A stretch of DNA of 64,000 bases, from positions 10,716,571 through 10,780,570 of the forward strand of contig NC_045151.1 in assembly GCF_008831285.2 (NCBI RefSeq), written 5' to 3'. The notes beneath the pieces are model-generated. The model was given only the letters and a program-made list of their open reading frames with translations, was not told the DNA's origin and did no database searches. Shown here piece by piece: positions 24,290 to 35,312 of this stretch. A program made the position numbers and the translations under genes. The stretch is from Nymphaea colorata (lineage: Eukaryota; Streptophyta; Magnoliopsida; Nymphaeales; Nymphaeaceae). Every line of letters starts with the position of its first letter. Within the stretch, counting starts at the first letter, position 1.

Positions 24290-25907
24290 TCTAATGATCT
24301 TCGAATTGGTGTATAGTGAGATGACCAAGCACAATGACAACCTTGCCATTATGACTCTGGAAAGAGGAGTTGGGAGGGGCCAGCCAGATTATGGCTATAT
24401 TTTTCATAGTTCTTGAGGGGCTTTGGCCTCTGGTGCACCACTTAAACTACTTAAGAGACACAAAGACTAACGAGTAGAAAGTGCTATATAGAATTTGACT
24501 TTACGTGGAAAATCAGTAGAATTTAAAGTCAAATGATTGTGTTGGATGGAAAGTAAACAAATATATTTGTAGGTCTAGAATTAAACACATCATGATTGAA
24601 CGAAATTTGCACAATTCATCCATCTTGATTTAGCAATATCGGAAAATATGAGTTTCAAAAGAATCTTTTTGTATGAAATTCAAGTATATGGAGCAGTTGG
24701 TAAGAGGTTAAGTAATAAAGAAATCGTTCTTAAACATCATTCTCTCCCAAACATAAATATGTGGTGCATACATATTTTGACTGTTGGCTGGGCAATATGA
24801 TAGTATGACCTATCTAAAAAAAATTTATGGTTCAATATATTTGAGTTAGCTCCCATTTTATTCATTTGCATGAAACACTTCACTTACTACAATAGACCAT
24901 TAGAAATGTGTACCATGTGCTTTTCAATTACATGGGGAAATAACTTCAATCTCATGGCAAAGATTATCTAAAATTAGGAAGTTAAAGTTCTAGATTTGTC
25001 TCAAGAAAATCTTAAGTTCCATTGGGTCTTAGTAAATGTTCTTATTCTTGATGGTAAATCCATTACAATATGCTTGATAGCACCAAAGACTTGAAGTAAG
25101 AGGTAATATTATTACCTTATGCTTTGGCAAGTATTTGCATCGTTTGCAGTAGAACAGCCATTGTCAACTACCACCTATGCACAATGTTTTTTAAATTTTA
25201 AAAAGTACGTTTTCTCTATGCTACACATACCATGGCCAAATAAACATTATTTTTAAGCAAGTTCAAATGGCTTAGCAAGGTTAGATTTAAGGAGTTCAAA
25301 ATAATAATGCTTCTACACAAGGCATCAATTTGGTTTGTCATTTTCTTGTTTCACAACCATAGGTGGAGAGGATGCCCTAAGGAGGGATTTATGAGAGGTA
25401 CTTAACTGATGGCCTTGAATCAAGTTCCAACCCAGCCAGTCCACCGTAGTGCATTTGTGGTGTTGTCCTCTCTAGGCATGGTAATTATAACATACGCAAG
25501 GGGTTTACCTTCAAAAGGAAAGCCCCTTTGAATGATAAACCCTTTAGTGTTCTAGAACGAGAGAGGTTGGTGTAGAATGAGAAGATGTGCTCCTCTCTAG
25601 CAATAGGAGAAAGCAATATCTGGATGCTAAGAAAGGCGATAGGGTTTAGGAAAGAATCTTAGATGGCATGAGAGGAACCTTAAATGTTACAGGTGATAAG
25701 CTCTGCCCTTTTTGCCATATCCCTTTTCATTGAACAGTGAGATAACAAGAAAAGAAGTCTTCCCTACGGTCATGAGCTGATCCAATGACAATCTTATCAA
25801 ATAGGAATGGTGACATGAAAGAGGTAAACCAAGTGTCGACCGTGAGCTAAAAGAATAGAGGTAAAGTAAATAGTAGTGCACTGCTTTAGATCCCACAATA
25901 ACACATT

Positions 25908-25992
25908 GAGGTTAATAACAAGTGAAGGCTGGTCATCTCCGATCCCATTGGTAGACATCGATGTTAATGACAAGTGAAGGCTGATGATCTCC
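25908..25992. repeat. Short tandem duplication within the array
   Basis: Two adjacent copies of a block of about 45 bp share GTTAATRACAAGTGAAGGCT followed by ATCTCC. Confidence 0.75.
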
Positions 25993-26588
25993 AAGTAAGC
26001 ATACTAGGAGATAACGAAGTTCTTTGTCTCCAGTACCATTGCAACTGCAGTAAGAAGACATTGGAAGGGCCAAACATATTGTGGCTTTCTTTTCAAAGTT
26101 CTTTAGGGGCCATTTGTGAGGTGCCACATCTAAACAACTTAAGGTATAAAAGACCTTTAACTAATAAAGAAATTGTTGTTAACCTTATTTTCTTATAAAC
26201 ATTATTAGAGAATGCAAGCAGGCTTTGTCTGCCAATTAGACAATATGAGAATAGCACATAGCTCAATATGGTTCCTTATATTTAGAAGTTGTTCTTGTAC
26301 AATGTCCAAGAAATTTAAGACAAGGATTCTTGTACAATGTCCAATAAGTTGGTTGGTTTGCCTTCTTGTTTCACAACCATTGGTGAAGAGGAGGCGAAAA
26401 AGAAGGATTTGTAATAAGTATTGATATGATGGTCATGGATCAAGTTCCATCCTTGCTAGTCCACCACATAGCTTTTCCAGGGTTGCCACTTAATTGATGC
26501 ATCATAATTAGGGAGTGCTGGTCGATTTACATTTAAAAGACAGCCCTTTTAAGTAGTGTGGTCCTTTTAGCTGGGAGTTTTTGTTTGG

Positions 26589-26630
26589 GTGAGAAGGGGG
26601 CAGGGGGTGGGAGGGAGGAGAGGGGAGGGG
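26589..26630 (+). other. G-run cluster, potential G-quadruplex
   Basis: In an AT-rich setting, the + strand carries successive G runs of 5, 5, 3, 3, 4 and 4 within about 35 bases (GGGGGCAGGGGGTGGGAGGG and onward). Spacing of 1-5 bases fits the usual G-quadruplex rule. It sits inside one unit of the array and is absent from the other units. Confidence 0.7.
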
Positions 26631-28981
26631 TTGGTGTAGAACAAGAAGGTTCACTCCTATCTAGCAATGGAAGAAAGTCAAGTTATAGATGTTGAGATAG
26701 ACTATAGGATCTTAGAAAGAACTTAGTTGGAGAGGAAGCTTTGATACTACAAGCAACATCCTGTACTCCTTTTCACTTCACCTCTTCTTTTCAACCCATG
26801 AGATAATGAAATAAGTCGTCTTCTCTAGGTGCATTGGCTGATCCAAGTGCTATCTTATCAACTGAAAAAAAAGAGACATCAAAGAAGAAAAGCATGAGTA
26901 TTGGTCTTGGGCTGAAATAGTGAAGAAAAAATACTTAGTAGAGTAGTGCCTTAGACCCCATTGCTACAACTAATAACTAGAAAGTGCTAGATTGTTGATT
27001 CTTAGAAATTTAATAGAGTTAAAAAAAAATGTGTCGGACCCAGGTGGACGAATGTACTTTAAATGCACTTTATGATTGAGCAAATTTTGCATACCCATAA
27101 AAATGAGTGCATTGTGCATCTCAATTGCAGTGGAAAATAAGTTCACGATCTTTTAAGCATTTTCTATGTCTATGCATTTCAGACATTTAACTAAAGGTAA
27201 CGAGAATTAAAGAAAAAAATAAGCAAAAAGATTATTTGAATCTAAGAAGTCTAGGATTTGTTTCAAAAAAATGTTCTGTTCATGCATGTTTTCCATAAAG
27301 TTGCATGTCTGCATAAAGCTTTCTATTTTTTATGATAAATTCATTTCAATATACTTGATGAGACCAAATATTTGAAATGTTGTTATTGTATAGTACATTA
27401 GCAAGTATTTTGCATTCTTTGCTTGTAGCATAGGCATAATCACTACCACATGCACATGAGATTTTCTAGATTTGAAGAGAAGACTTTTTCTCCATATTGT
27501 ACGTGTCATGACAAAAAAAAAAATTGTTGTTAAGCAAGTCCAACTAGCCATATAAGATTAAATTTTTAAGGAATTGGATACAACAATGATTGTACTAAGG
27601 TCAGCAAGTTGCTTTCTTGTTTTCTCATTTTGCAACCACTATTGATGGGAGGTGATAGGGATGAATTTGTGAGAAGTATTGAGATGATGGTTACGAATCA
27701 TCTTTCTACTTTGCCAGTTCATTACAAAACTTTTGTAAAGTGGGCCTAGCATAGAACGGGATGCCTCCTCCTCTTTAGCAATGGGAGAAAGCTGAGATTT
27801 ACCCTTTTCTTCAATGCAATGGCTGACATGCTTTACCCTTTTTTTCTCTCTCTTGTTTCCTTGAACAATGAGATAGTGAGAGCCGTCTTCCCTAATGACA
27901 TGTGTTGATGCCATCACAACCTTATCCAAAGGAGAAAATGAGGTGTCAAAGAGGGAAACAAAGTGCATTAGTCCTAAACTGAAATAGTATACAGAATGCA
28001 ATGAGTAGAGGGGTGCCTTAGAACCCATTGCTATACATTGGAGTTAATGACAAGTAAAAGTTGCCAATATCCAAGCAAACACAAGTAGATGACTAAGCAC
28101 ATCAACTAAATGCTATTGTGACTCTAGTAGGAGGAGCAGAAAGGCCTGCCAAATTATGTCTATATTTTAAATGCTTTTGAGGTGCTTTGGCCATGGGTGC
28201 CACATTTGAAATAATTAAGATTTTAATAAACCTAACAACTAATAAGTAGAAAGTGTAATATAGAACGTTGATTTATTTTTATGAAAACTTGACAAAATTT
28301 AAACTCAAATGGATTTGTTGGACTAGTGTAAAAAAAGTTCATATGTTTGTAGTTAAGCACATCATGATTGGATGAGATTTGCACATTACATCCATCTTTA
28401 TTTAGCATTAATCTTGTAAGACATGAACTTCACAAGAAATCATTTTTTGCATGAAATCAAAATATTTGAAGCAGTTGGTAAGATGTTATAACAAATAAAT
28501 TGTTGCCAAGACCTTTTTTCTCCTAGACAATTAGATAATGCAGGCAGACTTTGGTTGCCTGCTAGGTAAAATGAGAATAATGCCTAGTTCTAAAAAATTT
28601 ATGGGTCATTACATTAGAAAATTGTTCTTGTTTTATTCTTTTGCATCCTGCATTGCATTTACCACAATAGATCATTGGAATAAATACCATATACTTCTCA
28701 ATTGCAATGGAAAATATCATAAACAATCTTATGGGCATTTGACATTATCTTGCATTTAAGACATTTGACTAAAGTTCTCAACAATTAATAAAGCATGAGC
28801 TTACCTAAAATTGGGAAGACAAGGTTTAGGATTTGTTTCAAGAAAAAGTCAAGTACAATTTGTCTTGATAATTAATGTTTTTATTATTGATGGTAAATAT
28901 ATTTCAGTATAGTTGATTATACAAGGGTTTGAAGTAAAAAGACATCATTATCTTAATCTTTGACAAGCATTTGCACCATTT

Positions 28982-29051
28982 ACATGTAATGTCTGCATCA
29001 TCCTTGCCACATATACACATGTAATGTCTGCATCATCCTTGCCACATATAC
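28982..29051. repeat. Perfect 35-bp tandem duplication
   Basis: ACATGTAATGTCTGCATCAT and the 15 bases after it occur twice, back to back, without differences, which suggests a recent event. Confidence 0.92.
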
Positions 29052-29501
29052 ATGATGCTTCCTAAATTTGAGAAATAATGGGTTTTCCTATGTGCTGCAT
29101 GCATACCGGTCATGTAAACTCTACTTTTAGCATGGACAATTGGCCATACAAGATTAGACTTTTAAGGAATTGAAGACAACAATGCTTGTACAAAGGCAAG
29201 CAAATTGGTTTATTGTTTCTCGTTTCACAACCCTTGTTAGAGAGGAGGTGATAAGGATGGATTTATGAGAGGTGCTGAATTGTTGGTCTTGAATTAATTT
29301 CCTACCTTGCCAATCCACTATAAAGCTCTTATGGATTGTCATCTTGAGGCAAAGTAATTAGGACATTTTCAGGGGTTCCAGGGATTTGCCTTCAAAGGTA
29401 GGCCCCTATAAGCAAAGTGGTCTTTTGCCCTTCGAGGAAGTGTTGGTATAAAAAAAGAGGTTTGCTCCTTTCTAGTGGAGGGAGAATGTCAACTTTTGGA
29501 T

Positions 29502-30249
29502 GGATCTTCAAGGGCTTATAAAGGAGGTTTCTGAATATATGGTTGTCTTGGTTCCTAGCTTTTTTGGGGTTGGAGCCGAAACTATTAGGGGCGGGTTGGG
29601 ATCCATCGAATCAGGGACCTAAGCCTAGGAGTGGGTCGGGTTGTTACAGTAGTATCAGAGCTATGGAAAACCCCACTATGGATGTGAGTTAAAGTCTATT
29701 TGTGAAGCCATGTTGTCCAGGTACGTAGTACTTGATTGAACTTTTATTGTAGTTTTGATGTTTACTGTGATATATACATATAAAATATGATTGATGTTTT
29801 GACATATTTTGGTGATGCCCGTTTGTGATTTGCCTTGAAAGACTTGTTATAGACCTAGTTTGAGAATGATGGTTAGGGATTTATCTAGGGTGTTGCCATA
29901 CTGCGAAGGATAAGTCTTTTGTTGTTTTATTTTGCAGGTTTTGGTAGACCTAGGACAGTAGGTTGATTAGATGGCTCAACTCACATCCTATTGGAGATGT
30001 TTTGGGTCTATTGTAGTGCCGATGCATCATGTTTTAGTTTTATTGATGTCTTGTTTTTGTTAGGCATCAATGTTGTGATTTGAGACATTTTTGTCATATG
30101 TATTATTGAGAAATATGAAGTGAATTTTATATGAACTGAATTTACTATATAATGAAATGTTTGCCCCATTGTCTTTTGGTGACCATAGCTCTCTTTGAAT
30201 TGTTGTGTCGTCGCATCTCGATGCTTTATGTTCTTAACAAAAAAAAAAA
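29502..30249 (+). mobile_element. Probable poly(A)-tailed retrocopy of an LTR-retrotransposon leader
   Basis: This roughly 750-bp segment is absent from the other units of the array. It begins beside a TATA-like GCTTATAAAGG, continues to an LTR-type end (GGGTTGTTACA, to 29648), then a tRNA-iMet primer-site-like word (TAGTATCAGAGC, from about 29650), then leader-like DNA. It ends in eleven A residues (30239-30249). The host words GTCAACTTTTGGATG before it and GTCAAAGTGTTAGGG after it look like an aged duplication of about 15 bp. Poly(A) plus a long target duplication fits reverse transcription by a LINE in trans. Confidence 0.5.
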
Positions 30250-31080
30250 GGTTATTTGAGGGTCAAAGTGTTAGGGTGAGATAGGCTTTAGGCTCTGGGA
30301 AAGAATTTTAAATGGCTCAAGAGAAACTTTTAATAGTACGAGTTGTAGGTTCTATCCCTTCTTTCTTCCCCAACTTCTCAACTGATGAGATAATGAAAAA
30401 ATATGTCTTCCTAGGCATGGGTTAATCAATCATGACCTTATTTGATTAGAGAAACAAGCAACAATCCCGAGTTGAAATAGTGGAGGAAAAGCAACAAGAG
30501 GAGCAATGCCTTAGACCCCACTGCTACACATTGACATTAAGATTAAGAAGAGACTAACACTATCCAAGCAATTATACAAGGAGATGTCTAAGCACTTAGG
30601 CTACACTGCCATTGTGACTTTGACTGAAGTAGTAGTGAGGGATCAACTAGGTTATGGCTTTGCTTTCAAAGCTGCAAGTATTTACATCATTTGCATGCAG
30701 TAGAGGTATTGTTGGCTACCACATATGCCTGATATTTGTAAATTAAAAAGGGTCTTTTTCTTTTTACTCCATGTATTAAAACCAAATATATTTTATTTTA
30801 CTGCTAGCTGGGCAAAGTCAAATTTTTTAAGGAATTAAAGACAACAATGCTTGTACAAAGGCTAGCAAGTTGATTTATTGTTTTCTCATTTCACAAGCAC
30901 TACTGGAGAGGAGATGGTAAAGAGGGATTTGTGAGAGGTGCTAAGGTGATGATCCTTAATCAAGTTCATATCTTACTAGTGTCATGTGAAGATTTTGTAG
31001 AGTTGTCCTCTTAAGGTAGCATGATTAGGTTAATTAGAGCATACTCAAGGGTTTTACTTTCAAAAGGCATGACCCCTTAG

Positions 31081-33357
31081 TAGTGTAATTCTTTGTTATT
31101 CTTTATTAAAAACATAAAATGCTTTCTTTCTTTTTTTCATGTTTGATATGCTAAGCGAGCATATGGTAGAGAGGGAGAGATGATAGCAGCTTCTAAGGTT
31201 CAAGTAGATTTTATGAACTAAGCTTGTCATCAAGGCATTTAGTTTACCTTGTTCTAAGTCATAAGTTTTCCTTACTACCTGCTGTTGAAATGCATGTAGT
31301 AACACATGTAATCTTATAGCATACTTTGTCAAATTGGCACGCCTTCGTCAACTATTTCCTCAAGCTCAAAATTTATGACAGCTTTGGGTAATTGTTGTTG
31401 TTTGTTTTAAGATTTACAACAATGAGAGTCATCTTTATTCATTTTGGTTTTAATCATTTATGTTGACAATAAATGTAAAATGATCATAAAGGCACATTTG
31501 TTCTTAAATCACTCACACAATTCTATGTTTAACCATTAACAATTTTGTTATTATCATTGGTAGGGTGATGCAGGAACTCCAAGAGAATATGACCATGGGT
31601 GGTTTACATATTCATCCTTGATCATGAAAAGGGAAGAAAAAAATGATAAGGGGCAATCAAAATATCTAAACAATTTTTTTTTTTGTCAATTATGTTTTCA
31701 ATTCATTTATGTGTTTTGAAACTTGCAAGATTTAGCCATATTAAAACTCTCCTTTTCACATTCTCTCTCTTCTCTTTCTCTCCATATATTTATTTTTTAG
31801 AACTCCTTACATATGTTTGTCATATTAGGATTCCCCACAAAAAGACTATCACATGTTTAGTTGATGTCACTAATTCTCCATGTTCTTTGAACTTTTTGAC
31901 TGTGGATCGAATTCCAAATTACCCGTTTCCATTCTCCACACTCTTTATTTTGCTTCTTCACACTCTTCTCTTCAGCATTCAAAGTATCCAAACCTACCAT
32001 TTCTGATTTAAAATCACTTGAAAAGTCATGAGTTGCATACCTCTCTTCATTGATTCTTCAAAACATTCATGGATAAAAGAAAATTACACACTTTCTTGTA
32101 ATGAATCCATGAATCACTGGTGAAACAACTAATGCTGGCCCACTTGAATAGAGCCTTCATTTTCTCCACTCTAGCACCAAAACCTCATGTGTTTTCCATT
32201 CACTGTTGCCTTATGAAGGAGAAAACCTTCAAAGTCCTCATTGTCTGACCATGATTTCAATAGATCTATCCATAGATTTCTCATTAGTGGTTTCCATTGA
32301 AAAAGCAAAAAATTTGTCATCATATTGATCAAGTAGGTCCATTTTGCATTTTTGTAATGGTAGGAAAACATCTTTCTTTTTTATTAAAGACTAACTATTA
32401 CAACAACATAATTGTTACAGTTTTTCCATTACACATGGCAACATTTGTTTCTTTTTTATGAAATTTACTTTTAAATGAGTTAATGTTGACTGATCATAAG
32501 TGTAGTAAAAGATAGATGCACAAATGATGTTAATGCCTTGCTACAACATATATTTTTGACCTACTACTATAGTTAATAGATATAGTTGTCAACTTGTACT
32601 AGACAAAGTTGTAAAAAAATTGTGTTCTAAGGTAGCAATTTTCTTATTTCAAGTTTGCAAGTAACATGAATGGTCTGGGCTGATCGTTTTGAAGAACATT
32701 TGAGTGCTTATTATTGGCAACTCTCAAACATGACATTAGCGGCTCATTAAATTGCAAGTCGCTAACAAAGTTGACCAATGGCAACATTTAATCTCCCTCC
32801 ATTTGTGTTGTTTGGTACTAGTTATTTTTAATACTTTTCAAGTTATTTAGCTTGTTACACATTGTAGGTGATGCATTTGAGGTTGGAAGTTGGTAAAGAT
32901 TTTTTAGCTTAACAAAATCATATGTTGAACAGTCATGGGTGTGGATGAAGATACAAAATAAAAGATAGTTATCTGTAGTTCTCATTGGCATTTTGCATTT
33001 ATTGTTTCTTTGCCTCCAATATACTTGATTGCAGTCAACTTTCTAATGTTATTGTTCTTTTTAATTATTTGTACACAACGTGTAAAGTGCATATTGTTGT
33101 AACTACTTAGGAAGTGTAGCTTAACTTTTGCTTGTTAGTGTAGCTATTAATGTTAATGACAATGAGAAGGATACAAATGACATGGTTCAATCTACTAAAG
33201 ACGTACTTGGTGAAACAGAAATTGCAGATAACTTTTGTAGTACATAAGCTAGAAGTCTAATGGATGACCTCATACTCAAATAGAGGACCAATGAGCTTGA
33301 TGTAGATGGAGTAGATGAAAGTATTTTAGTAGGTTGGTGTATAGACAAACAAAATAT
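31081..33357. other. Intergenic, no gene seen
   Basis: AT-rich DNA. The open frames (for example 31683-32006 and 31096-31332 on the other strand) are low-complexity and show no domain. Confidence 0.4.
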
Positions 33358-33663
33358 GGTAAATTTGATGCATACAAGGATCCTTACATGTTTAACTTGA
33401 ACATGCTGCTTGAAGAAATGGAGTTCACTAATGTTGAAGATGCATTCATCTTCTAAAATCAATATACATTCTACCATAGGTCTAGTGTAAAAAAGATAGC
33501 CATGATGAAAATGCAAAAAAAAAAGAGAGAAAACTTATATGTGTTGGATAGGGGGATGTTGAAGGATAATAAGGTCAAGAAAATTCATATGTCATGCATG
33601 GCTGGTGCTAAAGAAGCTTTAGGTGACTGCAATCATCCCTTGGCTCGTATTGATGATGCATGA
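33358..33663 (+). pseudogene. FAR1/FHY3-like DNA-binding domain fragment
   Basis: Read from 33358, the frame gives GKFDAYKDPYMFNLN, then EEMEFTNVEDAFIF, a stop (TAA, 33454-33456), and NQYTFYHRSSVKKIA, followed by a Lys-rich stretch and MSCMAGAKEALGD before TGA at 33661-33663. The layout fits the start of the FAR1 domain of FAR1/FHY3/FRS proteins, which descend from MULE transposases (acidic lead, ME-F-EDAF-F-N-Y, then a basic region). The internal stop stands where the family has Tyr. No transposase core follows. It is probably a dead fragment of an FRS gene or MULE; assignment rests on motif memory only. Confidence 0.42.
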
Positions 33664-35170
33664 AATGCTTCATATTGTTAGTTGCATGCATTCACTTGAA
33701 ATTTAATGAGTTAAATATCACATGTCATTGCTTTTAGAAGAGTTCACATTTTTAATTGAATGCCAATTGGGATTAAAATGGCGAAATTATAATTAGTTTG
33801 GTGCTTGGGAGGGGATCCTATAAAAGAACTGGATCAAGATTTGGATCCAAGGAGACTAAATGGGACATAGACCATATCAAATTCATAGATTCAAGCCCAA
33901 AATCCCAATCTAAATGAGTTCTAAATAATAAATTTTTGTATAATTGACATCATGGTAACTTCCCTATGTTGGAATTTCAAAAATTTTCTAAATCAATATA
34001 CTGTTTAGTGAAAATTTAGGGGCATTGTAATATGGTTTGTGAGAAACTTGAATAAAACTTGAGAAAGACATCTTCTGCATTGGTTCTACACTCTTAACTC
34101 CTTTTTCTTCATCTCCTCCAAACCATGTCACGCAAGGGGATTCACAGTGGGGAAGGTGTTCTCCTGCTAGCATGTTTGAGATTTTTTGCTGCTTGATTTC
34201 ATCATTTTACCTTTTTCACTATGTTTTCACTTTTCCTTGTTCTTCCCCATCTAGCTAGGTTGCTAGTTTTACAGGTTTTTAGCAAAAAATGGGATGGATT
34301 CTTATGTAGAAGAGGATTCACATTACCATTTTAGCTCAGTGTGATCGAGGATTCTTGTAACCAAGTTGCCATTATGTTCCTCTCCATCTTCCTCCAGGCC
34401 TCAACATGTTGGAATTTTTAGACCCATCCTTCTAGGTGTGAACATGTGAAGGAGATCATCCTTGATGCTAGGAGACCATTGATAATCTCTTCTTCTTTCT
34501 ATTCATTAGGACATTAGTGCTTACTCATAAGACTTTCTCCCTCATTCTTTAGGTTTGTCAATTCTTGGGCCCATGTTAGTTTTGTTTTTCTTGCTTGCAT
34601 TAGGTATTTAATTTGGAGTTATATCTTTGATTTTCAGTGAATAGGATGCACGCTTGTGGTTGAACTACATTTGCTTTGGTTGTAGAGTTAAGTTTAGACT
34701 AGTGGCTGGCTGATGAACTGATAGTTATCACCAGCCAAGTTTTGTCTTCATCTTTGGCAGTTTATATTTATTTTGTTCTAGTGTGGAAACATGTTTTTGG
34801 GTTTGCTATCTAATTGTTTTCATCTCTATGAAGTTTTGATTTTTATTATAGCTTCATCTGTTTTGTTTGTATTAGTTTTATATGTAGGTTAGTTGAATAG
34901 TGAATGGTTTGCCTTGGATACCAACCAATTAATGTTTGATGTTTATTTTCAAATCAATTATTTGCTTTCAGCTTTGATTTTAACTTGCATAACCTATGCT
35001 TCTTTGTAGCAAGGTGAGGCTTCGTTGCCTGGACGTTTATCATATTTAAAATTTATTTCATTTACAGAGATAATGTTGAAATTTGATAAATAGGCCAATG
35101 CTAGTGAGAGTTTAAATTTTTCAATTTCTAAAATTTTATGGTTATGTCACCTATTCTCCTGCATATTAGT
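33664..35170. other. Intergenic, no gene seen
   Basis: AT-rich DNA without recognisable frames or element ends. Confidence 0.4.
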
Positions 35171-35312
35171 AAGTTTTATATGTGCTTTTTTAGTTTGTAG
35201 GCATCCTCAAGACAATAGGATTTCAAGCCTCATGAGAACAAAGTTTTTGTATGTGCTTTTTTAGTTTCTAAGCATCCTCAAGACAGTAGGATTTCAAGCC
35301 TCATGAGAACAA
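35171..35312. repeat. 70-bp tandem duplication
   Basis: Two copies share GCATCCTCAAGACA and TAGGATTTCAAGCCTCATGA, with a handful of differences. Confidence 0.9.

Larger units (their letters stand above)
24290..31080. repeat. Degenerate tandem array of long non-coding units
   Basis: The same ordered set of sequence blocks recurs at least five times. A block beginning TTTCACAACCAT...GGAGAGGA lies at about 25358, 26374, 27640, 29232 and 30890. A block reading GTGCCTTAGACCCCATTGCTACA lies at about 25876, 26946, 28013 and 30505. A block with ATTGTGACT and TTATGGCT lies at about 24350, 26040, 28120 and 30640. Spacing is about 1.0, 1.3, 1.6 and 1.7 kb, so the units carry internal deletions and one carries an insertion. 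No conserved frame runs through the copies. I do not recognise the family. Confidence 0.75.
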
